Part shown: positions 1-8,414 of the stretch, in pieces | Position numbering within the stretch: the stretch's first letter is position 1 | How the letters are laid out: the number at the start of each line of letters is the position of its first letter | DNA from: Bacteroidia bacterium | GTDB lineage: Bacteria; Bacteroidota; Bacteroidia; J057; JADKCL01 | DNA length: 64,000 nt | NCBI GenBank assembly: GCA_020635905.1 | Contig: JACJYV010000005.1 | Coordinates: forward strand, 186,001-250,000 | Direction of reading: 5' to 3' | Notes under the pieces: generated by a model | The model's input: the letters and a program-made list of their open reading frames with translations, nothing else | Told to the model about the DNA's origin: nothing | The model's database searches: none | Program-made: the position numbers and the translations under genes

Positions 1-37
1 AGATCAACTGATCCTGAGAGGTCATATCTGCTTTCGC

Positions 38-466
38 ATGAGCCAAAAATCTGTCTCCATTCTTCTCATCGAAGATGACGAAGTCGATATCATGAATGTC
101 AAACGGGCGTTCAAAAAGAATAACATTTCCAATCACCTGATCTTTGCGAAAAATGGCCTGGAAGCCCTCGACATGCTGAAGGGACGCAACGGACAGGAAA
201 AACTGGATCCCCGGCCCAATGTGGTCCTGCTCGACATCAACATGCCACGCATGAACGGGATTGAATTCCTGCAGGAAATCAGATCAGATGCTGAACTGAA
301 AACCCTGAGCGTTTTCGTGATGACCACCTCCAACGACGACAGCGATAAAATTGAAGCTTTTCGCCTCAATGTGGCGGGTTACATCCTCAAGCCCCTATCC
401 TTCGAACGGTTCATGGAAGCCGTCAAAACCCTGGACAAATACTGGAGCCTCATCGAGCTTCCCTGA
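38..466 (+). CDS. Single-domain response regulator (CheY/Rcp1-like)
   Basis: A 142-residue protein made of one receiver domain. The acidic pocket (IEDDEVD, residues 11-17), phospho-acceptor D66 in LLDINMP, the TT pair at 96-97 and the KP pair at 118-119 are all present, so it should accept phosphate from a histidine kinase. There is no DNA-binding or other output domain, which is typical of Rcp1-type regulators that act by protein contact or as relay intermediates. The stop is only 5 bases before the next gene, a hybrid kinase, so the two are surely one operon and likely partners. A TGA in another frame at 9-11 may be the end of an upstream gene cut by the window edge; that part cannot be assigned. 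Confidence 0.93.
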   Translation: MSQKSVSILLIEDDEVDIMNVKRAFKKNNISNHLIFAKNGLEALDMLKGRNGQEKLDPRPNVVLLDINMPRMNGIEFLQEIRSDAELKTLSVFVMTTSNDDSDKIEAFRLNVAGYILKPLSFERFMEAVKTLDKYWSLIELP

Positions 467-471
467 CCTGA

Positions 472-2775
472 ATGCCTGAACCCCTACGCATTTTACTGAT
501 TGAAGACGACGAGGTGGATACCCTGGCCGTCAAGCGGGGACTGAAAAGTTCTGAATTCAATGTTGATCTTTCCAACGAAACCAATGCCAGTCGTGGCATG
601 GAATTACTGCAGGAAAAAACGTTTGACTGTATTTTTCTGGACTACATGCTGCCGGGCAAGGATGGGTTGAGCTTTCTCAGGGAAGTGCGCGACATGGGGA
701 TTCAGACTCCCATCGTGGTGATCACCTCCAAAGGAGACGAAAAAATTGCAGTGGAAATGATGAAGGCGGGCGCCTCAGACTACATTCCCAAAAGTCTGCT
801 GACCTCGGAAGGACTTTCCCAAAGCCTGCGGGGTGCCCTGCGCCATTCGAAACTGATCAAAGAAAAACTCGCCACCGAACGCGCCCTGCGGGAAAAAGAA
901 GAACAATTGAAAACGGTAATCGAATCGGCTCCCCTGATTATGTACGTATTGAATCTGGAGGGTGTTTTTCTCCTTTCAGAAGGGGCTGGATTGAAGAAAC
1001 TGGGAGTAAAACCCGGGGAAAGCGTGGGCCAAAGTGCTTTTCGTCTGTACCGCAACCATCCGGGCATGATCAGGCTGATCAACAAGGCCCTGCGAGGTGA
1101 AACCTTCACGGATCAGATCAAAATAGGGGAATTTTACTTTGAGGTAAATTCCACTCCACTTTTCGACGAAAACGGGAAACTGATGGGCAGCACGGGCCTG
1201 GCCGTGGACATTACCACCCACATTGAGGCAGAACGAAAGCTCTACCACGCCAAGCAGCTGGCCGAAAAATCCGCCAAATCCAAAGAAGACTTCCTGGCCA
1301 ATATGAGCCACGAAATACGTACTCCCATGAACGCCATCATGGGCTTTTCCAAGCTGCTAATCCAGACGCCCCTGACCGCCGAACAGCGCGAATACCTCAA
1401 AGCCATCAATTCCTCGGGCGACACCCTCATGGTGATCATCAACGACATCCTTGATTTGTCCAAAATTGAAGCAGGGAAACTGAGGTTTGAGTCGCGGGAT
1501 TTTGACCTGCGGGAGTTGGTTTCTTCCCTGGTTGACGTATTTCAGCCCCGTCTGAGGGAGAAAAACCTGACCCTTAAAACCCAGATTGATCCCGGGGTGC
1601 CGCAAATAGTGGTGGGCGATCCTGTGAGGCTCAATCAGGTCTTGCTTAATCTGGTTGGAAATGCGATCAAATTCACTGAAAAAGGCTCGGTACGAATTGA
1701 AATCAATGAAATAGCTCAAAGTGAAGGGAAAAGCAAACTTGAGTTTCACGTGACCGACAGTGGAATCGGGATTGCCGAGGACAAACAGGACGAAATATTT
1801 GCCAGTTTTGCCCAGGCAAGCACAGATACCACCCGAAAATATGGAGGCACTGGTCTGGGGCTGACCATTTCCAAACGCATCATTGAATTGCAGGGAGGTA
1901 AAATCGGGGTCAAAAGTGAGGTGGGTGTGGGATCTGATTTCTACTTTATTCTGGATTTCCTTACCTCTTCCAGTGAGGCGGGTCAAAAAGATTCTCCCCT
2001 TGAAGTCAGGATTCAGCCCCGCCCTGACCTGCACATCCTGCTGGTGGAAGACAATGCCATGAATCAAATCCTGGCCAAAAAGGTGCTGGAATCATTTGGG
2101 ATGAAAATCACCGTGGCCCAAAACGGGCAGGATGCCCTCGAAAAACTCAGGGAATTTTCCTTCAATCTGGTGCTGATGGACGTTCAGATGCCCATCATGG
2201 ACGGATACGAAGCGACCCGCATCATACGCCGCGATTTTCCTGAAAATCTGCGCAACATTCCCATCATTGCCCTCACCGCGCACGCAGTTTCTGAGGAAAT
2301 CGACAAATGCAGGGCGGCGGGCATGGACGATTATTCCTCCAAACCTTTCCAACCTGAAACCCTGTATGCACAGATTGTCGGGCTGACTGGTCCTGCGACC
2401 CAACCCCGTTCCCTGCCTTCCATCCTCGATCTCACCTACCTGCACGATCTGGCCGAAGGCAGCAACGAATTTCTGGCCGAAATGATGGACCTTTTTCTGG
2501 AAAGAATTCCCACTACCCTGGATGAAATGGGGCAGGCCCTGCGCGGGCAAAACTGGAAGCAACTTTATCACCAGGCGCACAGCATCAAACCCACTTACCT
2601 CACATTTGGCATTCCTGAAGGCAAAGAACTGGCCTCAGAACTGGAAAAAATTGGCAAAGCGGGAGAAGACAAAGACGGAAAAGGCCAGGAACTGCTGGCT
2701 GAACTGAAAACTCTTTCAGGAGTGGCCGTGGCAGAAGTGAAACAACTTCGGGAAAGCCTTCCTTTGCCCGGCTGA
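472..2775 (+). CDS. Hybrid sensor histidine kinase (REC-PAS-HisKA-HATPase-REC-HPt)
   Basis: A 767-residue phosphorelay kinase. An N-terminal receiver domain (about 5-125) has phospho-acceptor D57. A PAS-like sensor region follows (about 140-255), then HisKA with the H box MSHEIRTPMN and catalytic H280. The ATPase domain (about 385-500) shows an N box around NLVGNAIKF and G boxes DSGIGI and GGTGLGL. A second receiver (about 520-635) has D570, and a C-terminal HPt domain has H703 in QAHSIKP. No transmembrane segment is seen, so it is cytoplasmic. With the receiver protein just upstream it can form a His-Asp-His-Asp relay. No DNA-binding output lies in view, so the final target is unknown. Confidence 0.95.
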   Translation: MPEPLRILLIEDDEVDTLAVKRGLKSSEFNVDLSNETNASRGMELLQEKTFDCIFLDYMLPGKDGLSFLREVRDMGIQTPIVVITSKGDEKIAVEMMKAGASDYIPKSLLTSEGLSQSLRGALRHSKLIKEKLATERALREKEEQLKTVIESAPLIMYVLNLEGVFLLSEGAGLKKLGVKPGESVGQSAFRLYRNHPGMIRLINKALRGETFTDQIKIGEFYFEVNSTPLFDENGKLMGSTGLAVDITTHIEAERKLYHAKQLAEKSAKSKEDFLANMSHEIRTPMNAIMGFSKLLIQTPLTAEQREYLKAINSSGDTLMVIINDILDLSKIEAGKLRFESRDFDLRELVSSLVDVFQPRLREKNLTLKTQIDPGVPQIVVGDPVRLNQVLLNLVGNAIKFTEKGSVRIEINEIAQSEGKSKLEFHVTDSGIGIAEDKQDEIFASFAQASTDTTRKYGGTGLGLTISKRIIELQGGKIGVKSEVGVGSDFYFILDFLTSSSEAGQKDSPLEVRIQPRPDLHILLVEDNAMNQILAKKVLESFGMKITVAQNGQDALEKLREFSFNLVLMDVQMPIMDGYEATRIIRRDFPENLRNIPIIALTAHAVSEEIDKCRAAGMDDYSSKPFQPETLYAQIVGLTGPATQPRSLPSILDLTYLHDLAEGSNEFLAEMMDLFLERIPTTLDEMGQALRGQNWKQLYHQAHSIKPTYLTFGIPEGKELASELEKIGKAGEDKDGKGQELLAELKTLSGVAVAEVKQLRESLPLPG

Positions 2776-3021
2776 AATGCCGTCACCACGACTTAAAACC
2801 TGTCGCAAATGCGTCAAGTCAGAAAAGATTTTCCCTGGCTTTGTTTCTTGCTGACCACTCACCTGATAAAAATTTACCCCGGCAAGTCAGTCAGGGTTTT
2901 GGATGTAAATTGATTGGGAGGGATCAGGCGAGGTTTTGGGAGGTTTTTCAAAATGCATTCAATTGAGCCAAAAACGCACTCCATCTCCTCTCTGAGAGGG
3001 AAATCGAACTCCCTAAAAAGG
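2776..3021. other. Intergenic spacer without a gene
   Basis: This spacer lies between the kinase stop and the structured RNA terminator. I see no convincing open reading frame. A small inverted repeat (CCTCTCTGAGAGG, about 2987-2999) is present, but it has no T tract and is not a clear terminator. Confidence 0.5.
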
Positions 3022-3051
3022 AAATCAGCCCCCCGGGAGGAGGGCTGATTT
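3012..3051 (-). terminator. Intrinsic terminator of the candidate ncRNA
   Basis: Arms at 3022-3031 and 3042-3051 pair perfectly over 10 bases. Read on the minus strand, the stem extends by U-G and two C-G pairs and is followed by CCTTTTT. On the plus strand the inner pairs are worse and no T tract follows, so termination is of leftward transcription. Confidence 0.7.
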
Positions 3052-3348
3052 ACCGAGACTATGAGAAAACTAAACGGTTTTGAAGTACTCCTTCATATTA
3101 CGGTAAGGTTCGAAGGAGTCGGCGAGCTGCCGAAAAAATGGTTACTTCAAAAGTGAGCCATGGGTAAAGAGCGATTGCGCAACTGGCGGTGGCTCACCTT
3201 CAAAATCTATGGCTTAGAGGCCGGCTCGATCCTGGTTCGGAAAGCTCTGTAACTATAACGATACACACGATGGGGATAAAATTGAAGAGAAGAGAAGAAC
3301 CGATGCCAAGACCTCTAAGCTATAGATTTTAAACTTGAACTTTATTTA
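3012..3348 (-). ncRNA. Candidate structured non-coding RNA (about 335 nt)
   Basis: Nested, nearly exclusive helices fill this gene-free stretch. They are 3202-3220 with 3312-3330 (18 of 19 pairs); 3153-3160 with 3190-3197 (8 perfect), enclosing a GCG/CGC hairpin at 3171-3180; 3078-3086 with 3144-3152 (9 perfect), which encloses 3087-3094/3112-3119 (8 perfect) and CGGC/GCCG (3120-3123/3129-3132), giving a three-way junction. On the minus strand a Bacteroidota promoter lies just upstream (3354-3384), and an intrinsic terminator with a 10-bp stem and CCTTTTT tail closes it (3012-3051). I see no SRP, RNase P, tmRNA or common riboswitch signature. One pair in the longest helix is A-C on the minus strand but G-U on the plus strand, so the strand call rests on the promoter and terminator. 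Confidence 0.68.
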
Positions 3349-3353
3349 TATAA

Positions 3354-3384
3354 CAAATCTATCTTCTAATAATATTAAGTTCAA
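3354..3384 (-). promoter_or_regulatory. Bacteroidota-type promoter for the candidate ncRNA
   Basis: The minus strand reads TTG (3382-3384), 20 bases, then TAGATTTG (3354-3361), which matches the TTG/TAnnTTTG consensus. Transcription would start near 3347-3349, just before the long helix. A perfect 9-base inverted repeat (CTTGAACTT at 3334-3342, AAGTTCAAG at 3377-3385) flanks the -7 box and covers the -33 box, a possible operator. Confidence 0.65.
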
Positions 3385-3492
3385 GAGAAAAAACACGTAA
3401 TTATTTGGAAGAAAGATTTTGATTTATTGGATTATTTTGTTCTAATTTACTGAAAAACAGGCAATTATTTCAAAAGAATCCTTGCAAAAAAC

Positions 3493-4986
3493 ATGAAAAA
3501 ACCTGACATAGTTTTCGAACTCGTTAAATTACTTGGACAGGGGGAAAAAAGGAACCTGATTCAGCTTTCCAAGCTGCAAAAAGGCCCCAAAGACTACCTG
3601 AAGCTGCTTCAGGCCATGGAAGAAGTGGATGAATACGAAGAAGAGAAAATTAAAAGTAAAATTCGCATCCGAAATTTTGCCTACACTAAAAATTACCTTT
3701 ACACCTTCATTCTCAAGTCGATTTTCGTCTATGAACAAAGCGATCAGATGGATCTCATCCGCGGTATCCGCTACGTGAAGTACCTGACCGACCGCTCCCT
3801 TTACACGGGCGCCAAAAAGCTGACCATCCCCCTGAAAGAAAAAGCAGCCGAGGCCGAACTCTTCGACGAAAGCGAGCGCCTGCTCGAACTCGAACTCGAG
3901 CTCCTGATCAAATCTCAGGACGTGGCCGGCCTGCAGGAGGGCATGCTGAAAATCAATAAAGAGCAAAAAGAGGTGGAAAAAATTCGCGACAATCTCCGCG
4001 AATACAAACAATTATACAACGAATTATACCTGATCTCCCGAACCAAATTCATGGCCCGCGGAGAAATGGACGTACGCCCGCTCGAAGAGCTGGCCAAAAA
4101 CAAACTCATGCAAAGCGAGGATCAGGCCCTTTCGACCAGGGCCAGGATTCAGTTTTACAAAAACAAATTCAATATCGAACGATTCAACAACAACTATAAC
4201 GCCTGCATCGAATTTTCCCGCAAAATCCTCGAATGCTACGAAAATCATCCCTTTCTGCTCAACGAAAACATCTCTGACTACATCAACGAAGTCAAAAACC
4301 TGAGCCTGCTATACCTGTCTCAGGACAAGGAAAAAGAGGCCCTGGATACGATCGACAAGATCGAAAAATTCAATGTGGGCAAGGAAATGGCCCACAGCCT
4401 GCGTTTTGAGCAGTATTACTCCTTCTTCCTGGCCTACTCAGTGGATACGGGCAACATTGAAAAGGGCATGACGGTGATTGCCGAACTGGAAAAAGGCATT
4501 GAAAAGTACAAGCCCTTCCTGAGCGAATCCACCCTGATCAACTTTTTCTATTTTTCCTCTGTCTTTCTGCTGATCGCGGGACGTCCCCGCGAATCGTTTG
4601 AGTGGCTGATACGCATCCTGGGCTTTCCCAAAACGGAAGTGCGGAAAGACCTGCAGGCCTTCGCCCGCATCATGGTGCTGATTGTGCTGTTCGAACTGAA
4701 GGACCAGGATCTGGTGGAAAATTACCGTACCTCCAGCCACCGTTACCTGAAAAAACGGGAGAGACTGTTCAGTTTCGAGGATAAGATTCTGAAATTTTTC
4801 GGGAAAATTTACAACTTCTCGGGCGAGAGCCAGCAACACAACGAGTTCAAAGCCCTGTACGAAGACCTGCAAAAGCTGTTTGCAGACCCTTACGAGCAAA
4901 GAGTGCTATTCTACTTTGATATTCTTTCCTGGCTGAAGGCAAAAATCGAGCGTCGGCCAATGGTCGAGATCATCCAGGAGAAGTAG
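3493..4986 (+). CDS. Conserved hypothetical helical-repeat protein
   Basis: A 497-residue soluble protein that I cannot assign to a named family. It has no signal peptide or membrane segment. It is rich in Glu, Lys and Leu and reads as a chain of amphipathic helices, with coiled-coil-like stretches at about 110-170 (ESERLLELELELL, KEQKEVEKIRD) and a TPR-like organisation in the middle and C-terminal half. This suggests a scaffold or protein-binding role, but that is inference. It stands alone: the structured RNA lies upstream on the other strand and a convergent small secreted protein follows after 9 bases. A weak promoter match (TTG, 21 bases, TAATTTAC) lies about 80 bases upstream of the ATG. 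Confidence 0.85.
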   Translation: MKKPDIVFELVKLLGQGEKRNLIQLSKLQKGPKDYLKLLQAMEEVDEYEEEKIKSKIRIRNFAYTKNYLYTFILKSIFVYEQSDQMDLIRGIRYVKYLTDRSLYTGAKKLTIPLKEKAAEAELFDESERLLELELELLIKSQDVAGLQEGMLKINKEQKEVEKIRDNLREYKQLYNELYLISRTKFMARGEMDVRPLEELAKNKLMQSEDQALSTRARIQFYKNKFNIERFNNNYNACIEFSRKILECYENHPFLLNENISDYINEVKNLSLLYLSQDKEKEALDTIDKIEKFNVGKEMAHSLRFEQYYSFFLAYSVDTGNIEKGMTVIAELEKGIEKYKPFLSESTLINFFYFSSVFLLIAGRPRESFEWLIRILGFPKTEVRKDLQAFARIMVLIVLFELKDQDLVENYRTSSHRYLKKRERLFSFEDKILKFFGKIYNFSGESQQHNEFKALYEDLQKLFADPYEQRVLFYFDILSWLKAKIERRPMVEIIQEK

Positions 4987-4995
4987 AAAGGGATA

Positions 4996-5322
4996 TTAAT
5001 TGCTGCCGTCGAGGATCAGAATAGCGGCGCCGCCACCGTATTCCACCAGATAGGTATTTTGGCCGATCTGCTTAATAGTCAGCAATTTGAGGTCGTAAGC
5101 GAGTTGCAAAACCTCGTCGGTCACCCCAAACTCGAAAGTAGCCTGGTGGAGAATCCTGCGGACAATGGAAGAAGGGATTTCAGCGCCGCCCATGGTGGAC
5201 CCGCCGCCCAAAAATACATTTTCAAAACAAACGGGATTTGCAGAAACCTGCTGGTTGGGGGCAACCGTCAGGGAACCGCCAATTAAAAGGAAGAGTGCTG
5301 TTGACAGGAGAAAATTTCTCAT
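4996..5322 (-). CDS. Small secreted hypothetical protein
   Basis: A 108-residue protein with a clear signal peptide: MRN, a hydrophobic core LLSTALFLLIGGSL, and probable cleavage near VSANP (about residue 29). The mature part of about 80 residues contains a Gly-rich stretch (LGGGSTMGGAEIP), one cysteine and a C-terminal hydrophobic segment YGGGAAILIL. I do not recognise a family. It faces the helical-repeat gene tail to tail with only 9 bases between the stops. The real open frame and strong signal peptide support it as a gene rather than a shadow. Confidence 0.7.
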   Translation of the reverse strand: MRNFLLSTALFLLIGGSLTVAPNQQVSANPVCFENVFLGGGSTMGGAEIPSSIVRRILHQATFEFGVTDEVLQLAYDLKLLTIKQIGQNTYLVEYGGGAAILILDGSN

Positions 5323-5634
5323 ACTAGTTGGCTGTTGATCAATAGATTATTCTAAATATCGAAAAAAAATGGGACTTCCTCAAAATCATTTTGTTAAAAT
5401 GATCTGTTCTTAATGGACAAATTTCCCATTGGTCATTTCAAAATTTACCGCACCGCAAAAATCAGAAAAAATCTGCTACCCGACCTCATTCCTTCCATAA
5501 ATTAATTATTGGAACCTCCAAAAACTTCCAATCTCTGCGTTGGACCTGGTTCAGAAATGCTCATTTACGGTAGTAAACTGCGCTTTCCTCACTTGCGTCC
5601 GCCTTGATCTTCATCGTTTTTAGAGGTTCCCTTT
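5323..5634. other. AT-rich intergenic spacer
   Basis: No gene is seen. It holds an 8-bp inverted repeat (ATCATTTT/AAAATGAT, 5385-5403) upstream of the small secreted protein gene, possibly regulatory. Confidence 0.4.
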
Positions 5635-5662
5635 AAAAAAAAGGGCCCCGAAAGGCCCCTTA
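5635..5662 (-). terminator. Intrinsic terminator after the DUF3078 gene
   Basis: The minus strand reads a GC-rich hairpin (GGGCC TTTCGG GGCCC) followed by a run of eight T (A run at 5635-5642 on the plus strand), 21 bases beyond the DUF3078 stop. Confidence 0.85.
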
Positions 5663-5682
5663 TAAAAATCGCAAACTGGTTC

Positions 5683-6681
5683 TCAGAATTTATATGAAAA
5701 TCCCACCCCAAAAACCTCCTTAAACTGAACCCGGGGACCTTTTTTCTGGAAACCCCAGGGATTCAAAACTGGATCGCCCTGGTTGTCGAAAACCCCTACT
5801 TTAATATCGTTGTCGTAAATCAAATCCGTAAAGAGATTCACTGAAATGAATTTATTGACCTTGGCCACCATGTTATTGGTCCAGCGCACGTCCACGTTGC
5901 CCGGCCGGTCGATGTAGTTGGAAAACAGCATCAGGTTGGACTCCAGGCCCACATTTTTCATGATATCCTTCTTGAATTTGGCAGTCAGGGTGGCACCAAA
6001 CTCCATGCGTACATTCTGGGAATTGCCGGGCAGAAAATCGCCATTTGCATCCTTCTGATTTACCCCAAAAGCCTGTACACCTGCCAGCGAATCGTCGCCC
6101 ACGATGGTCATTTTACCTGAAACAGGCGAAACAAACAGCGAAAACCATTCCGTGGGTTTATAATCAATACCCATGGCCAGCTGCAGGTAGGCGGGAGAGA
6201 AAAATTTGGAGATGTAAGCTGCATCATTGGGATTGGCATAACCCGGGGCAAACTGGGTGCGGAAATTGAGCAAAGCCGTGTAATAAAATTTATCACTCCA
6301 GGCTTTCTTGCCAAACTTGGAGGTGAAATCAATCTTGTCCTCTGCCTTTGTAATGCGGCTGCCCGGGACTTTTTTGCCGACGGTATTGGGCTTGAATTGC
6401 TGGATAAAGCCGTAGGCCACGTCCAGGTTATTATCCCAGGTGGTGGTGCCTTTTTTGTAATTGGCAAACAGATTCAGGTTGCCGATCAGGGTCATGTTGG
6501 AATTACCCCCGGCAGCCCAGTTGAAAAGTCCCACCTGGTTGTAGGTGATTCCGCCCATACCGCCCTTTTTCCAGGCTTTTTCCTCGGCGGGTTTTTCTTC
6601 AGGCTTGGCATCATCTGCCTGGGCAAAGATCAGGTTGGTGGCCAGCATGGCCAGCATCAGGGTGAGAAAAAATTGTTTCAT
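5683..6681 (-). CDS. DUF3078 family outer-membrane-type protein
   Basis: A 332-residue exported protein. The signal peptide is MKQFFLTLMLAMLATNLIFAQ with cleavage after AQ. A short charged linker rich in Glu, Lys and Pro follows (about 22-38), then the DUF3078 core starting at WKKGGMGGITYNQVGLFNWAAGG. Alternating polar and aromatic segments, and a C-terminal FGVGFSYKF ending in Phe, fit an outer-membrane beta barrel. The family is widespread in Bacteroidota and its function is unknown. The gene lies 78 bases after mscL, but a terminator sits between them, so it probably has its own promoter. Confidence 0.88.
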   Translation of the reverse strand: MKQFFLTLMLAMLATNLIFAQADDAKPEEKPAEEKAWKKGGMGGITYNQVGLFNWAAGGNSNMTLIGNLNLFANYKKGTTTWDNNLDVAYGFIQQFKPNTVGKKVPGSRITKAEDKIDFTSKFGKKAWSDKFYYTALLNFRTQFAPGYANPNDAAYISKFFSPAYLQLAMGIDYKPTEWFSLFVSPVSGKMTIVGDDSLAGVQAFGVNQKDANGDFLPGNSQNVRMEFGATLTAKFKKDIMKNVGLESNLMLFSNYIDRPGNVDVRWTNNMVAKVNKFISVNLFTDLIYDNDIKVGVFDNQGDPVLNPWGFQKKGPRVQFKEVFGVGFSYKF

Positions 6682-6708
6682 GGTAATTTTAATTCAGATA
6701 ATGGAACC

Positions 6709-6738
6709 AAAAAAATGCCAGGGCCCAAAGACCCTGGC
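6709..6738 (-). terminator. Intrinsic terminator after mscL
   Basis: Arms GCCAGGG (6717-6723) and CCCTGGC (6732-6738) pair perfectly. On the minus strand the hairpin is followed by ATTTTTTTGG, about 20 bases past the mscL stop. Confidence 0.88.
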
Positions 6739-6759
6739 TTATTTAATCATAACCTAAAA

Positions 6760-7191
6760 TCAATTCTTTTTGAGCAGGTCACGGATCTCGCCCAGCAGAA
6801 TTTCCTCCCTGGTAGGTTCGGGTTCAGCAGGTGCGGGAGCCGGGGCAGCCTCCTCTTGTTTTTTCAGCTTATTCATGCCTTTGATCACCATGAAGATGAC
6901 AAAAGCCACGATGATAAAGTCGATCACCACGTTCGCAAAAGCCCCCCATTTGATCGCCACTTCAGCCACAGCTTCCTGACCGCCTTCCACTGCCTCCTTG
7001 CCTTCCTGCAACACAATTTTCAGGTCTTTGAAGTCAACATTGCCCATCAGCATTCCAATGGGAGGCATGACCACGTCGGCCACAAAGGAGCTTACGATTT
7101 TGCCGAAGGCACCGCCAATGATGATACCAACTGCCATATCAACCAGGTTTCCTTTTACGGCAAACGTTTTGAATTCTTGCATCATTCCCAT
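6760..7191 (-). CDS. mscL: Large-conductance mechanosensitive channel MscL
   Basis: A 143-residue inner-membrane channel that opens under membrane tension and releases solutes on osmotic downshock. The N-terminal amphipathic segment EFKTFAVKGN leads into TM1 (VDMAVGIIIGGAFGKIVSSFVADVV), a periplasmic loop, TM2 (VVIDFIIVAFVIFMVIKGMNKL, about 86-107), an Ala-Pro-rich linker and the cytoplasmic helix EILLGEIRDLLKKN. Length and order match the family. The loop is a little longer than in Escherichia coli and Gln/Glu-rich. It is monocistronic, with a terminator directly downstream and about 290 bases of mostly AT-rich upstream DNA shared with the divergent LytTR gene. Confidence 0.97.
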   Translation of the reverse strand: MGMMQEFKTFAVKGNLVDMAVGIIIGGAFGKIVSSFVADVVMPPIGMLMGNVDFKDLKIVLQEGKEAVEGGQEAVAEVAIKWGAFANVVIDFIIVAFVIFMVIKGMNKLKKQEEAAPAPAPAEPEPTREEILLGEIRDLLKKN

Positions 7192-7525
7192 AATTCTTCT
7201 GTTTAAGTGTTTCTGTGGTTTAAGTAATTTTTGAAATAAACTGAAAGTGATTCGGGTCGAAATAACAATTGAACTGCCTTTTTTACCCCAATCATTCGAT
7301 CAATATTAACATTCATCCGACGAATATCATATTCCACCGCCTGAAATATTGCGCCATCTTTTCAGAAAATCAGAACTTTTGCCTGCGATTTTCCACCAAT
7401 TACCTGCATTTTCCACCAATTTTTAACATAAAAATCGGTTAAATGTCAATCATATGGATTAGGGCTTTCGGGGAAAAAATTATATGTTTATGCTTTACTT
7501 TCAGAAAATCAAGGAACAACTTCAC

Positions 7526-8224
7526 ATGTCTCAAAACCTGAACTGCCTGATTGTTGATGACGACCCTATGTCGGTAAAGATTATTGAAAAATTTGTCGGG
7601 CAGACTGATTTCCTTACTCTGGTTACTTCCTGTACTGATGCCTTTGAAGCTTCAGCCGTGCTCAAAAGGGAAAAAATCGACCTCATCTTCCTGGATGTGG
7701 AAATGCCTGAAATGACTGGCATTGAACTGATTGAATCTCTGCAGCATAAACCCCAGATTGTACTCATCACCAGCAAGGAAGATTATGCCGTGGACGCCTT
7801 TTACCACGAAGTGACCGATTATATTGTCAAACCACCGTCTTATCCCCGCTTCCTTAAAGCTGCCAACCGCGCCCTCTCCAACCTGGAAGAAAGGAGCGTG
7901 GTGGATGTGAAGCAGGACAGCCTGTTTGTCAAAGTGGATTCGCAATTGGTATCCATCAAAATGGACTCCATCAACATGGTGGAAGCCCGCGCCGACTACG
8001 TCACCATCCATACAGACAACAAAAGATACACCGTATATTCCACCATGAAGGGCATCGAGGCCAAACTTCCACCAGAGGATTTCCTCCGGGTGCACCGATC
8101 CTTCATTGTCAATAAAAACCGCATTGACACCATCGAGGACAATACCCTGGTGATGGGTCAGAAACTCATTCCTGTGGGGGTAACCTATAGGGAGCGCTTT
8201 ATGAAAAAACTCAATTTGCTCTGA
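7526..8224 (+). CDS. LytTR-family response regulator
   Basis: A 232-residue DNA-binding response regulator. The N-terminal receiver has the acidic cluster VDDDP (10-14), phospho-acceptor D57 in FLDVEMP, T/S in LITSKED and the KPP lysine. The C-terminal LytTR domain (about 135-232) shows DYVTIHT, FLRVHRSFIVNKNRI and IPVGVTYRERF. The start at 7526 (MSQNLN) is chosen over an in-frame ATG at 7484 because the receiver strand begins only six residues later and the extension is atypical. A cognate LytS-type kinase is not next to it, so the signal is unknown. Confidence 0.92.
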   Translation: MSQNLNCLIVDDDPMSVKIIEKFVGQTDFLTLVTSCTDAFEASAVLKREKIDLIFLDVEMPEMTGIELIESLQHKPQIVLITSKEDYAVDAFYHEVTDYIVKPPSYPRFLKAANRALSNLEERSVVDVKQDSLFVKVDSQLVSIKMDSINMVEARADYVTIHTDNKRYTVYSTMKGIEAKLPPEDFLRVHRSFIVNKNRIDTIEDNTLVMGQKLIPVGVTYRERFMKKLNLL

Positions 8225-8280
8225 AGCAAATTTCCATCTGCCGTCGTTCTTTCAGCATTAACCAACTTAAAACAGGAGTT

Positions 8281-8391
8281 ATGGATATCTTCTCGCGCAT
8301 CGCCCGCAAAGCCCGGGTTCTCACCTTTGTGTTCATTGGGGTATATTTTCTTATGGTGGCTGGCCTCTTCGTGCTGGTGCTCAGCACCTGA
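8281..8391 (+). CDS. 36-residue single-pass membrane protein
   Basis: A short frame starting with ATG, preceded by AACAGGAGTT, a good Shine-Dalgarno-like match that is rare in this window. The product begins with a positively charged stretch (MDIFSRIARKARVL) and continues as one hydrophobic helix (TFVFIGVYFLMVAGLFVLVL), a classic N-in small membrane protein layout. It lies 56 bases after the LytTR regulator on the same strand and is followed by a convergent gene. The basic start, ribosome site, codon use like its neighbours and full-length helix argue for a real gene. Function unknown; small proteins of this kind often modulate a larger membrane complex. Confidence 0.6.
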   Translation: MDIFSRIARKARVLTFVFIGVYFLMVAGLFVLVLST

Positions 8392-8414
8392 TTTTGACCC
8401 GGATTTTCCCCTTC

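Noticed and set aside
1..37. End of an upstream gene at the window start
   Set aside because: A TGA at 9-11 in another frame is compatible, but too little sequence is present to call a gene.
3105..3116. T-arm-like GGTTCGAA suggesting a tRNA or tmRNA
   Set aside because: No acceptor stem, CCA end or tag reading frame can be built around it.
3061..3156. A 32-codon ATG frame on the plus strand in the structured RNA region
   Set aside because: It lies wholly within helices of the candidate RNA, on the opposite strand from the promoter and terminator, with no ribosome site.
6397..7206. A 269-codon plus-strand frame over mscL and the DUF3078 gene
   Set aside because: It is antisense to two clear genes and spans their terminator.
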